Of a DNA stretch of 64,000 nt, positions 47,765 to 59,582 are shown piece by piece. Origin of the DNA: Siphonodentalium dalli (lineage: Eukaryota; Mollusca; Scaphopoda; Gadilida; Siphonodentaliidae); assembly GCA_032622095.1 (NCBI GenBank), contig CP136064.1, positions 275,985,614 through 276,049,613 on the forward strand, given 5' to 3'. The first letter of the stretch is position 1. Each line of letters begins with the position of its first letter. A program made the translations under genes and the position numbers. A model generated the notes under the pieces. It was not told the origin of the DNA and made no database searches. It saw only the letters and a program-made list of their open reading frames with translations.

Positions 47765-48925
47765 AATACATATACTGCGTCTGCATCTAAATGGTCTCCG
47801 TTGGGGGGGGGGTGTTGTGTCAACATTGACATTACTATCCCCATATATCAAATCTTAGTCCAAGACTCGCCAAAATCCATTCGCATTTTTCCAACTGATT
47901 CCAACTCAGACCCAAATTTGGACCAAATATAGAGAAATATGTTACCGTTGGCAAAAACAAAAACAAAACAACAACCTCCCCACGAATTATTGGATGGAAT
48001 AAACATGAGTGATGATGGTGGTTGAACAAACAATTGCTTCAACATGAAAAGACATTTAAAACAGAACTATATTTTTTCTTGAAGGTTTCTGACCAACAAA
48101 ACATGGGTACATGGGTACGATTTTGTCCAGTGCATCGAACTCACACATGTCAGTTTTATGTCTGTTATGGTGTCAAATTGGACGTGGAATTTTAAATATC
48201 ATACATGTGTGAATGTTTTGAGTTTGTATACAAGCATTGTTTACAAGAGCGATACGGGATAGATTGGTTCATAAACCTACACACATATACTGCGGGTATA
48301 ACATGCACGATTGGAAGTGGTTTTCTCTGCTGGGCGCATAAACATAGCCTCCTGTAGAAATGGATGTACAATTCAATATTTATACTCTCTAGTCTCAACA
48401 AACTATGGATAAGATAGATTTTTTTATCTGCCCCTGTATCAACAGACTACGTTGGCAATTTTGGAACACCTTCACCCTCTTGTGTTATGTGAGCGCGTGA
48501 GATGTAACCGACCACACATGTGTTGTTTAGACGGATCAGTGTTGGACTGGGCTGCCAGGAACCACCTCCTGCAATAACATAGCCGTGTCAACGGTCGGGG
48601 TTATTTCCTGTGTGCTCATATAATTACAAACTCCATACAGCGCCCTCTACGTTATCACTGCGATATAGCACTGCCACAAGGATGGTACTTTGCAGACGAT
48701 AAATATATTTTTACATATCGTCGCGGAACTGTATTTAGTCACCTAGTAAGGCTATTATCTTGTTTTGACCACCAAATTTGTTTTAAAGTTTGCAATAATG
48801 GTAATTCTTTCGGTATTGATAAGAACAATATGAACTGAGCCAGACATAGAAAATTTTAATCCTAAAACATATATGGTAAAAACACGTAAGAAATCCTTAC
48901 CAATTAATGTCCTTATGGCAGTGGT
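47765..48925. other. intergenic, no gene seen
   Basis: No exon is recognised. TTATTTCCTGTGTGCTCATA at 48600-48622 recurs near 50838, so a repeat end is shared. Confidence 0.45.
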
Positions 48926-48928
48926 ATC

Positions 48929-49032
48929 TCAGCGTAGTCTAAGTCTTCTCGTACTAAAACCAGCTAAGATATTGGGATGGAGATGCTGGTATTTAGTCCG
49001 TGAGCCTCCCGTATGGTCTCTTATGACACGAC
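48929..49032 (+). repeat. dispersed 100-bp segment, inverted partner at 50700
   Basis: CTAAGATATTGGGATGGAGA and GCTGGTATTTAGTCC, followed by CCCGTATGGTCTC, match 50700-50803 in reverse orientation with few differences. Both copies leave an open frame containing KPAKILGWRCWYLV, a by-product of shared DNA rather than proof of a gene. Confidence 0.8.
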
Positions 49033-49334
49033 TTACGCTCAGGATCTGTGGCGGGAATCTGTGGTGTATTTTACTCGATTTACCTAGCAAACCAATACGT
49101 GATGCTATATACATCGGAAAGAGTGACATCTTATGGTCATAATGGTGTATAATAATCTAACTTTAATGTTAAATTACACATAGAATATTCCGGTTGATTG
49201 CCACAAACATCGCTTTTTCTCTCTGTTTGTTTACGTTTTAACTGAAAGCCGAAATGGTCCGAATATCTTCGGCATAATCCGGAGTTTGTTCTGGGTATTC
49301 TAGTTTCCGTTTCTATATATAGCGCGGGGTTTTC

Positions 49335-49660
49335 CGAACAAAATGGCGAAAACCGATCGCCCCAAGTCCAGTGTCCTATGTGCTTTGAGAACAATTCCCG
49401 CACTAAATTCTTAATGACATAATGGAGGATCAGAACGGTAGTTTTGTTGACAATTTTCGCAAGCAACTTGTCAAAATTGGAGCAAATTAGAACTCTTGTG
49501 TCTGACTTGCCATGCGTGTGATTTTCATCCATGTGCATTTTGACTTTTGTGTTGATAAAATAATCGGAGAACCGAATCACACAGTTTCGAAATATAGTTC
49601 TTCCGTTTTAGTGGGACTTTTCAAACTTAAGGTTCAAAATTTATACAAATTTTGTTTGAT
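49335..49660 (+). repeat. dispersed segment, copy B (partner 1680-2010)
   Basis: It starts ATGGCGAAAACCGATCGCCC and runs in parallel with copy A, keeping ATGTGCTTTGAGAACAATT, AATTGGAGCAAATTAGAAC and GGAGAACCGAATCACAC. Frame 1 stops early; a second frame beginning MEDQNGSFVDNFRKQLVKI is shared with copy A (MENQSGTFVDDFRKLLVKI) and ends in both at the same TAG. Confidence 0.6.
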
Positions 49661-50056
49661 TTTTTGTGTGCTTAACAAGAGCAGTATATTGCTCTGTTCG
49701 CTAAGTATATATCTTAATTTCGCGGAAGTCCACCAAATGTGGGTGAAATGTAGCACCATATTATTTATTCTAATGCTCGTTGTGTTTACACTGTTTTAAA
49801 CTTTGAGAGAGTTGTAATTCCCGTAATTTATTTAATGTATTACATTTATATCTTCAATGTTTAATTAATCTATTTATTTTTTATTTATTGACATACATAA
49901 TTACGATTACAATGGAGAATTCATCGTAATTTGCATTGTTTGTCGAAAATCTACGGAATATTTTCAACGGAAAATGCCGAACACAGTTCGCGAGGTCAAC
50001 TGAGTTCGCATACTTTTAAAATTTTGTAAACATTGCGGTAAATGTCTCTTTTCGCA

Positions 50057-50558
50057 TTAAAGACACGGTTGGCCTTGGCAGTGGGTATCCTGTGAAAATA
50101 TATCCACCCGTCAAAAACCGCCACAAACAGAAAGAACATCAAAATGTAGACAGACTTTGTCCGTATACAAATAAGAAATATCGCATCAACAGTATGTTAT
50201 GGTCATATGTTTGACCATTGTTATGTAAACAACAGCATAAAAAGTTACTTTTCTGGTGTTTGTTTATATTATGATGGTAAACATAAAGAGCGTTCTTTGT
50301 GGGTGAATTCCTGATATGGAACGAATAAAGAGCGTTTATGCCATTTGTGTGTGATTAGCCAGCAGCATTGTGCTGTCTTCTGTAACACAATCAGGCTCTT
50401 GCTTAGGTAAAATATAGTAAATCTGTATGATAACATGCTGTTTATGCGATGGTCATGGTAAATATGAACTGAACTGTATGCGTTTTAATGTTTTTCTGTT
50501 TACGGTGTTTGGGACAAATATGAATATTTTCGACAATTAAGGCCGCACGTGCCTTTAA
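50057..50558. mobile_element. TTAA-flanked MITE (AGGCACG ends), copy 2
   Basis: TTAA at 50057-50060 and 50555-50558 flank a 502-bp element that is the reverse complement of 18441-18947 with few indels. The left end here reads AGACACGGTTGG and the right end GCACGTGCCT. Confidence 0.88.
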
Positions 50559-50699
50559 ATTACCGCTTTCAATTCACAACTGATGTGGGTTTCAGATCAA
50601 ATAGCATGTCTTCTGTGGAAAATATCCGTTTGTTGTCGCAATTGTGATATTTTATTTCATATAATTGTGGTTTTATTTGAGCTGGTCATTAACGCTTAA

Positions 50700-50803
50700 C
50701 TCGTGTCACAAGAGACCATACGGGAGGATCTCGGACTAAATACCAGCATCTCCATCCCAATATCTTAGCTGGTTTTAGTACGAGAAGACTTGGACTAATC
50801 TCA
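50700..50803 (-). repeat. dispersed 100-bp segment, inverted copy
   Basis: Reverse complement of 48929-49032. It ends near GTGTCACAAGAGACCATACG on the + strand. Confidence 0.8.
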
Positions 50804-50886
50804 GCGGAGCGATGGGAGATAACTCTCCCTGGAGTTTGGGTTATTTCCTGTGTGCTCAGATAATTATTCACTCGATCCGGGTCAAG

Positions 50887-51109
50887 TTAACTCGTCCATG
50901 ACTGGAGCTTCCCAAAATTGTGGCGAAAACCCTGTGCCAAAGCATTTTCTTGAGAATGCATTGGCCTAACACTATATACATTGACCTTGTAAGCCAGTGG
51001 ATTCTCTTATATGCGAGCCTCCCTATGTGAGACTCGCGTATATAAGAAAATGCACTGGCACAGGACCTTGAATGCTGCACCAGCGCGTCTCCCGTCATGA
51101 AAGGGTTAA
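50887..51109. mobile_element. TTAA-bounded hairpin composite, near full length
   Basis: TTAA at 50887-50890 and 51106-51109. The left end is TTAACTCGTCCATGACTGG and the right end CCCGTCATGAAAGGGTTAA, imperfect inverted repeats. Internal GTGCCAAAGCATTTTCTTG and the hairpin TATATGCGAG-type arms (51006-51055) are partly deleted. Confidence 0.75.
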
Positions 51110-51327
51110 AGCGGCTCATAATTTTCAGGCTCTGTTCATGGAATTTTAGTTTCAGGCTTAAAGTTGGGCATATATAATACAGATGAAAAAATTAAAACCT
51201 ATCTTCAAATTTCCTCAAATTAAACCCTCACTTCGCATGTCCTTTTGGAACTTGTCCACAACAAAGTTTCGTTGGCAAGACAACAGTTTAGTCCAGTGCC
51301 AACCCTATATATTCAATTACAGACGCA

Positions 51328-51555
51328 TTAACCCTTTCTGTACTAAATAGATTCTCTCAGTTAGTTAAACAGTGAACATCGGAATGGTCTATTATTGATT
51401 TTCGGGAATGTACATGTGTTACAGACGACTGATAAATAAAAGTACAGAAGGAGTCCTATTTATTGAGGGAAATGGTCGTTTTGTTGAACTTATTATCTGA
51501 ACATTTCCTATGGGATAACAACTTATCGATGAGTATTTAGTATAGAGAGGGTTAA
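51328..51555. mobile_element. TTAA-bounded MITE whose right end founds the satellite
   Basis: TTAA at 51328-51331 (followed by CCCTTTCTGTACTAAATAG) and at 51552-51555 (preceded by TTTAGTATAGAGAGGG) bracket a 228-bp copy of the 3058-3303 family. Its last 68 bp, from 51484, are the first unit of the array that follows. Confidence 0.8.
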
Positions 51556-52473
51556 ACTTATTATCTGAACATTTCCTATGGGATAACTAATTATCAATGA
51601 GTATTTAGTATAGAGAGGGTTAAACTTATTATCGGAACATTTCCTATGGGATAACTACTTATCAATGAGTATTTAGTATAGAAAGGGTTAAACTTATTAT
51701 CGGAACATTTCCTATGGGATAACTACTAATCAATGAGTATTTAGTATAGAAAGGGTTAAACTTATTATCTGAACATTTCCTATGGGATAACTACTTATCG
51801 ATGAGTATTTAGTATAGAGAAGGTTGAACTAATTACCTGAACATTTCCTATGGGATAATTACTTATCAATGAATATTTAGTATAGAGCGGGTTAAACTTA
51901 TTATCTGAACATTTCCTATGGGATAACTACTTAACAATGAGTATTTAGTATAGAGAGGGTTAAACTTATTATCTGAACATTTCCTATGGGATAACTACTT
52001 ATCAATGAGTATTTAGTATAGAGAGGGTTAAACTTATTATCTGAACATTTCCTATGGGATAACTACTTATCAATGAGTATTTAGTATAGAGAGGGTTAAA
52101 CTTATTATCTGAACATTTCCTTTGTGATAACTACTTATCAATGAGTATTTAGTATAGAGAGGGTTAAACTTATTATCTGAACATTTCCTATGGGATAACA
52201 ACTTATCAATGAGTATTTAGTATAGAGAGGGTTAAACTTAATATCTGAACATTTCCTATGGGATAACTACTTATCAATGAGTATTTAGTATAGAGAGGGT
52301 TAAACTTATTATCTGAACATTTCCTATGTGATAACTACTTATCAATGAGTATTTAGTATAGAGAGGGTTAAACTTATTATCTGAACATTTCCTATGGGAT
52401 AACAACTTATCAATGAGTATTTAGTATAGAGAGGGTTAAACTTATTATCTGAACATTTCCTATGGGATAACTA
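51552..52473 (+). repeat. 68-bp minisatellite, block 1 (about 13.5 units)
   Basis: Each unit runs TTAAACTTATTATCTGAAC, ATTTCCTATGGGATAACTAC, TTATCAATGAGTATTTAG, TATAGAGAGGG. TTAA to TTAA is exactly 68 bp (51552, 51620 and onward). Units differ by one to a few substitutions. Confidence 0.97.
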
Positions 52474-52474
52474 C

Positions 52475-53806
52475 TTTTGTCCCCACATCCGGTTGTAACT
52501 AGCAATCCGATTGGCTACAACGCCACGTTTAAATCACCATGTCCCCCGTCACCCTTGGCAGTGGGTTATAAGAGAACGTGTGCCAAACATCGGGGGTATA
52601 TGAGCACGTGAAACATCGGGGGTATATGAATGACCCTTGAGCTGGCAGTTTCCACCAATCGTGACGTTGCTCTTGCACGACGAATTTGACGTCACCTGAC
52701 GCCGAACCCTTAGGTCAGCTACTGAATTATTACGTGCGCTCGCGCAACAGTATGGCGATTAGACAGATTCGTAGGTTGGTGTCACCCTACTCCGTTTCAC
52801 TCCATGACGTCACCAAAAACGACGTAAAACCTCGTGGCATTCTGACATTTTTACTGTGCCGCGTTTTTGCTATGTTTATTTTATGTGTTGTTTTCGATTA
52901 TTTGTTTGTCGCCGATATCGCCATTTGTCGGGATTCCCTGTTTCTATATTTAAAACTGGCATGCTCGTAGTGAGCCTCGATTTCGATTTTTTCTCCCAGG
53001 TCAAAATACGTCAGAGTTATGACAAAAATAGATCGACCTACATGTTCTCCATCAGAACTCTACATCAAAGAATCGATAGACTCATTCGGGACCTACATAG
53101 ACTCGTTCATTTTGGGTATTTTTACTTATAATTGGGAAGTTTTATCATTTTTGGTTCGTGCGAAGACCTCTTTGTATCGTGCGGAAATAGAGACATTCAA
53201 AACGCGATTTCGTAATTCGACGCAATAGGCTGAATAGCCTAACCTTCAGCCGAGTTCCGGGTCAAATACGACGAATGACGTAACACAAAACAAAACGCAT
53301 TTGTTGACACAAACACCGTTTAAAGAGTTTATTATTACATAAAATGATCGTTATTGATTAATTATTGATATTTATTGTTGCATATTGGCTGCTATCAATA
53401 TTTACACAAATAGTATTAATTATTTCTTATAATTGCTCCTTTGGTCAACTTTGACTATCGGAAAATGAAAATATGCCGCTGAAAAAAATGTAATCGATAT
53501 TAAAGTCTCATCCTTTCGGCAACATGGAATTGGTTTTAATTACTTAAATGATTAATATAGTAATTTGCCTTTTATCTGTGATGAAATGAGAAATGGTAAT
53601 TGTCTTTTTTTTGCTAACATTCAATTAAATAAAATAAATTAAGTAAAATACAGTGAAATTATTTTTTAAATTATTGTTTATTACATTTTTGCGCACGTTG
53701 GCATCTCTCTGAGTGCATTCTAGTTCTTATTGGTGTGAATTAATCGGATAACCTATGAAAAACACACTTAAATTAAGGAGACATGGTTATTGTTGTGGGG
53801 ACAAAA
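52475..53806. mobile_element. 1332-bp element with 13-bp perfect terminal inverted repeats, copy 1
   Basis: TTTTGTCCCCACA (52475-52487) and TGTGGGGACAAAA (53794-53806) are perfect inverted repeats. Inside are a direct repeat AAACATCGGGGGTATATGA (52586, 52611), CACGTG (52605), TGACGTCA at 52687 and 52805, and TGACGTAA at 53276. Overlapping open frames of 94, 91 and 69 codons occur (52686-53228). The 94-codon frame has a hydrophobic middle (ILTFLLCRVFAMFILCVVF) that could be a membrane segment, but there is no recognised domain or transposase motif. The second half is AT-rich and noncoding. It is probably a non-autonomous DNA transposon; the superfamily is unknown. Confidence 0.75.
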
Positions 53807-53808
53807 TC

Positions 53809-53949
53809 GTTATCTCCGGCAACATCGTGGGGTACATGGAGATTTAATACCTCGATGTCTCTTTTTGAACCACTCGGCTCCGCCTCGGGGTTCAAGATCG
53901 ACATCTAGGTATTAAATCTCCATGTATCCCCGATGTTGCCGAAGATAAC
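53809..53949. repeat. 141-nt near-perfect palindrome, copy 1
   Basis: Arms starting GTTATCTCCGGCAACATCG, continuing ATGGAGATTTAATACCTCGA, are mirrored down to a centre at CTCGGCTCCGCCTCGG. It follows the 13-bp inverted repeat by two bases, and ATAACTA after it resembles the ATAACTA before the whole insertion (52467-52473). It may be a separate foldback MITE. Confidence 0.92.
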
Positions 53950-53950
53950 T

Positions 53951-54835
53951 AATAACCAATGAGTATTTAGTATAGAGAGGGTTAAACTTATTATCTGAAC
54001 ATTTCCTATATGATAACTACTTATAAATGAGTATTTAGTATAGAGATGGTTAAACTTATTATCTGAGCATTTCCTATATGATAACTACTTATAAATGAGT
54101 ATTTAGTATAGAGAGGGTTAAACTTATTATCTGAACATTTCTTATGGGAAAACTACTTAGCAATGAGTATTTAGTATAGAGAGGGTTAAACTTATTATCT
54201 GAACATTTCCTATGTGATAACTACTTATCAATGAGTATTTAGTATAGAGAGGGTTAAACTTAATATCTGAACATTTCCTATGGGATAACTACTTATCAAT
54301 GAGTATTTAGTATAGAGAGGGTTAAACTTATTATCTGAACATTTCCTATGGGATAACTACTTGTCAATGAGTATTTAGTATAGAGAGGGTTAAACTTATT
54401 ATCTGAACATTTCCTATGGGATAACTACTTATCAATGAGTATTTAGTATAGAGAGGGTTAAACTTATTATCTGAACATTTCCCATGGGAGAACTACTCAT
54501 CAATGAGTATTTAGTATAGAGAGGGTTAAACTTATTATCTGAACATTTCCTACGGGATAACAACTTATCAATGAGTATTTAGTATAGAGAGGGTTAAACT
54601 TAATATCTGAACATTTCCTATGGGATAACTACTTATCAATGAGTATTTAGTATAGAGAGGGTTAAACTTATTATCTGAACATTTCCTATGTGATAACTAC
54701 TTATCAATGAGTATTTAGTATAGAGAGGGTTAAACTTATTATCTGAACATTTCCTATGGGATAACAACTTATCAATGAGTATTTAGTATAGAGAGGGTTA
54801 AACTTATTATCTGAACATTTCCTATGGGATAACTA
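53951..54835 (+). repeat. 68-bp minisatellite, block 2 (13 units)
   Basis: Same unit as block 1. Variant units (ATATGATAACTACTTATAAATG near the left, CATGGGAGAACTACTCATC in the middle) mark positions and are repeated identically in block 3. Confidence 0.97.
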
Positions 54836-54836
54836 C

Positions 54837-56168
54837 TTTTGTCCCCACATCCGGTTGTAACTAGCAATCCGATTGGCTACAACGCCACGTTTAAATCACC
54901 ATGTCCCCCGTCACCCTTGGCAGTGGGTTATAAGAGAACGTGTGCCAAACATCGGGGGTATATGAGCACGTGAAACATCGGGGGTATATGAATGACCCTT
55001 GAGCTGGCAGTTTCCACCAATCGTGACGTTGCTCTTGCACGACGAATTTGACGTCACCTGACGCCGAACCCTTAGGTCAGCTACTGAATTATTACGTGCG
55101 CTCGCGCAACAGTATGGCGATTAGACAGATTCGTAGGTTGGTGTCACCCTACTCCGTTTCACTCCATGACGTCACCAAAAACGACGTAAAACCTCGTGGC
55201 ATTCTGACATTTTTACTGTGCCGCGTTTTTGCTATGTTTATTTTATGTGTTGTTTTCGATTATTTGTTTGTCGCCGATATCGCCATTTGTCGGGATTCCC
55301 TGTTTCTATATTTAAAACTGGCATGCTCGTAGTGAGCCTCGATTTCGATTTTTTCTCCCAGGTCAAAATACGTCAGAGTTATGACAAAAATAGATCGACC
55401 TACATGTTCTCCATCAGAACTCTACATCAAAGAATCGATAGACTCATTCGGGACCTACATAGACTCGTTCATTTTGGGTATTTTTACTTATAATTGGGAA
55501 GTTTTATCATTTTTGGTTCGTGCGAAGACCTCTTTGTATCGTGCGGAAATAGAGACATTCAAAACGCGATTTCGTAATTCGACGCAATAGGCTGAATAGC
55601 CTAACCTTCAGCCGAGTTCCGGGTCAAATACGACGAATGACGTAACACAAAACAAAACGCATTTGTTGACACAAACACCGTTTAAAGAGTTTATTATTAC
55701 ATAAAATGATCGTTATTGATTAATTATTGATATTTATTGTTGCATATTGGCTGCTATCAATATTTACACAAATAGTATTAATTATTTCTTATAATTGCTC
55801 CTTTGGTCAACTTTGACTATCGGAAAATGAAAATATGCCGCTGAAAAAAATGTAATCGATATTAAAGTCTCATCCTTTCGGCAACATGGAATTGGTTTTA
55901 ATTACTTAAATGATTAATATAGTAATTTGCCTTTTATCTGTGATGAAATGAGAAATGGTAATTGTCTTTTTTTTGCTAACATTCAATTAAATAAAATAAA
56001 TTAAGTAAAATACAGTGAAATTATTTTTTAAATTATTGTTTATTACATTTTTGCGCACGTTGGCATCTCTCTGAGTGCATTCTAGTTCTTATTGGTGTGA
56101 ATTAATCGGATAACCTATGAAAAACACACTTAAATTAAGGAGACATGGTTATTGTTGTGGGGACAAAA
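54837..56168. mobile_element. 1332-bp inverted-repeat element, copy 2
   Basis: No difference from 52475-53806 was seen at offset 2362. The palindrome follows at 56171-56311. Confidence 0.75.
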
Positions 56169-56312
56169 TCGTTATCTCCGGCAACATCGTGGGGTACATG
56201 GAGATTTAATACCTCGATGTCTCTTTTTGAACCACTCGGCTCCGCCTCGGGGTTCAAGATCGACATCTAGGTATTAAATCTCCATGTATCCCCGATGTTG
56301 CCGAAGATAACT

Positions 56313-57197
56313 AATAACCAATGAGTATTTAGTATAGAGAGGGTTAAACTTATTATCTGAACATTTCCTATATGATAACTACTTATAAATGAGTATTTAG
56401 TATAGAGATGGTTAAACTTATTATCTGAGCATTTCCTATATGATAACTACTTATAAATGAGTATTTAGTATAGAGAGGGTTAAACTTATTATCTGAACAT
56501 TTCTTATGGGAAAACTACTTAGCAATGAGTATTTAGTATAGAGAGGGTTAAACTTATTATCTGAACATTTCCTATGTGATAACTACTTATCAATGAGTAT
56601 TTAGTATAGAGAGGGTTAAACTTAATATCTGAACATTTCCTATGGGATAACTACTTATCAATGAGTATTTAGTATAGAGAGGGTTAAACTTATTATCTGA
56701 ACATTTCCTATGGGATAACTACTTGTCAATGAGTATTTAGTATAGAGAGGGTTAAACTTATTATCTGAACATTTCCTATGGGATAACTACTTATCAATGA
56801 GTATTTAGTATAGAGAGGGTTAAACTTATTATCTGAACATTTCCCATGGGAGAACTACTCATCAATGAGTATTTAGTATAGAGAGGGTTAAACTTATTAT
56901 CTGAACATTTCCTACGGGATAACAACTTATCAATGAGTATTTAGTATAGAGAGGGTTAAACTTAATATCTGAACATTTCCTATGGGATAACTACTTATCA
57001 ATGAGTATTTAGTATAGAGAGGGTTAAACTTATTATCTGAACATTTCCTATGTGATAACTACTTATCAATGAGTATTTAGTATAGAGAGGGTTAAACTTA
57101 TTATCTGAACATTTCCTATGGGATAACAACTTATCAATGAGTATTTAGTATAGAGAGGGTTAAACTTATTATCTGAACATTTCCTATGGGATAACTA
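56313..57197 (+). repeat. 68-bp minisatellite, block 3 (13 units)
   Basis: It repeats block 2 unit for unit, including its variants. Confidence 0.97.
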
Positions 57198-57198
57198 C

Positions 57199-58530
57199 TT
57201 TTGTCCCCACATCCGGTTGTAACTAGCAATCCGATTGGCTACAACGCCACGTTTAAATCACCATGTCCCCCGTCACCCTTGGCAGTGGGTTATAAGAGAA
57301 CGTGTGCCAAACATCGGGGGTATATGAGCACGTGAAACATCGGGGGTATATGAATGACCCTTGAGCTGGCAGTTTCCACCAATCGTGACGTTGCTCTTGC
57401 ACGACGAATTTGACGTCACCTGACGCCGAACCCTTAGGTCAGCTACTGAATTATTACGTGCGCTCGCGCAACAGTATGGCGATTAGACAGATTCGTAGGT
57501 TGGTGTCACCCTACTCCGTTTCACTCCATGACGTCACCAAAAACGACGTAAAACCTCGTGGCATTCTGACATTTTTACTGTGCCGCGTTTTTGCTATGTT
57601 TATTTTATGTGTTGTTTTCGATTATTTGTTTGTCGCCGATATCGCCATTTGTCGGGATTCCCTGTTTCTATATTTAAAACTGGCATGCTCGTAGTGAGCC
57701 TCGATTTCGATTTTTTCTCCCAGGTCAAAATACGTCAGAGTTATGACAAAAATAGATCGACCTACATGTTCTCCATCAGAACTCTACATCAAAGAATCGA
57801 TAGACTCATTCGGGACCTACATAGACTCGTTCATTTTGGGTATTTTTACTTATAATTGGGAAGTTTTATCATTTTTGGTTCGTGCGAAGACCTCTTTGTA
57901 TCGTGCGGAAATAGAGACATTCAAAACGCGATTTCGTAATTCGACGCAATAGGCTGAATAGCCTAACCTTCAGCCGAGTTCCGGGTCAAATACGACGAAT
58001 GACGTAACACAAAACAAAACGCATTTGTTGACACAAACACCGTTTAAAGAGTTTATTATTACATAAAATGATCGTTATTGATTAATTATTGATATTTATT
58101 GTTGCATATTGGCTGCTATCAATATTTACACAAATAGTATTAATTATTTCTTATAATTGCTCCTTTGGTCAACTTTGACTATCGGAAAATGAAAATATGC
58201 CGCTGAAAAAAATGTAATCGATATTAAAGTCTCATCCTTTCGGCAACATGGAATTGGTTTTAATTACTTAAATGATTAATATAGTAATTTGCCTTTTATC
58301 TGTGATGAAATGAGAAATGGTAATTGTCTTTTTTTTGCTAACATTCAATTAAATAAAATAAATTAAGTAAAATACAGTGAAATTATTTTTTAAATTATTG
58401 TTTATTACATTTTTGCGCACGTTGGCATCTCTCTGAGTGCATTCTAGTTCTTATTGGTGTGAATTAATCGGATAACCTATGAAAAACACACTTAAATTAA
58501 GGAGACATGGTTATTGTTGTGGGGACAAAA
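57199..58530. mobile_element. 1332-bp inverted-repeat element, copy 3
   Basis: No difference from the first two copies was seen. The palindrome follows at 58533-58673. Confidence 0.75.
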
Positions 58531-58674
58531 TCGTTATCTCCGGCAACATCGTGGGGTACATGGAGATTTAATACCTCGATGTCTCTTTTTGAACCACTCG
58601 GCTCCGCCTCGGGGTTCAAGATCGACATCTAGGTATTAAATCTCCATGTATCCCCGATGTTGCCGAAGATAACT

Positions 58675-59582
58675 AATAACCAATGAGTATTTAGTATAGA
58701 GAGGGTTAAACTTATTATCTGAACATTTCCTATATGATAACTACTTATAAATGAGTATTTAGTATAGAGATGGTTAAACTTATTATCTGAGCATTTCCTA
58801 TATGATAACTACTTATAAATGAGTATTTAGTATAGAGAGGGTTAAACTTATTATCTGAACATTTCTTATGGGAAAACTACTTAGCAATGAGTATTTAGTA
58901 TAGAGAGGGTTAAACTTATTATCTGAACATTTCCTATGTGATAACTACTTATCAATGAGTATTTAGTATAGAGAGGGTTAAACTTAATATCTGAACATTT
59001 CCTATGGGATAACTACTTATCAATGAGTATTTAGTATAGAGAGGGTTAAACTTATTATCTGAACATTTCCTATGGGATAACTACTTGTCAATGAGTATTT
59101 AGTATAGAGAGGGTTAAACTTATTATCTGAACATTTCCTATGGGATAACTACTTATCAATGAGTATTTAGTATAGAGAGGGTTAAACTTATTATCTGAAC
59201 ATTTCCCATGGGAGAACTACTCATCAATGAGTATTTAGTATAGAGAGGGTTAAACTTATTATCTGAACATTTCCTACGGAATAACTACTTATCCACGATG
59301 CTTTAGTATAGAAAGGGTTAAACTTATTATCTGAACATTTCCTATGGGATAACTACTTATCAATGAGTATTTAGTATAGAGAGGGTTAAACTTATTATCT
59401 GAACATTTCCTATGGGATAACTACTTATCAATGAGTATTTAGTATAGAGAGGGTTAAACTTATTATCTGAACATTTCCTATGGGATAACTACTTATCAAT
59501 GATGCTTTAGTATAGAAAGGGTTAAACTTATTATCTGAACATTTCCTATGGGATAACTACTTATCAATGAGTATTTAGTATA
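58675..59582 (+). repeat. 68-bp minisatellite, block 4, diverging at the right
   Basis: It follows block 2 until about 59277, then carries different variants (GATGCTTTAGTATAGAAAGG twice). It stops at TTTAGTATATCGAAATAGG. This is the right edge of the array. Confidence 0.97.

Larger units (their letters stand above)
52189..59277 (+). repeat. 2362-bp higher-order tandem repeat, three copies
   Basis: The composite of array, inverted-repeat element, palindrome and array recurs at an exact 2362-bp offset (for example TGACGTCACCTGACG at 52687, 55049 and 57411). I found no difference between copies where I compared them. Identity starts after a T/C difference near 52188 and ends at a G/A difference near 59278, giving 3.0 copies. 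Confidence 0.95.

Noticed and set aside
52686-57952. Nine open frames repeated in three sets at 2362-bp spacing (94, 91 and 69 codons)
   Set aside because: Their repetition reflects DNA amplification, not selection on protein. They overlap in different frames and show no known domain. Kept only as a description inside the element.
51552-59582. CRISPR-like regular repeats
   Set aside because: Units are contiguous at 68 bp with no unique spacers, and the context is eukaryotic.
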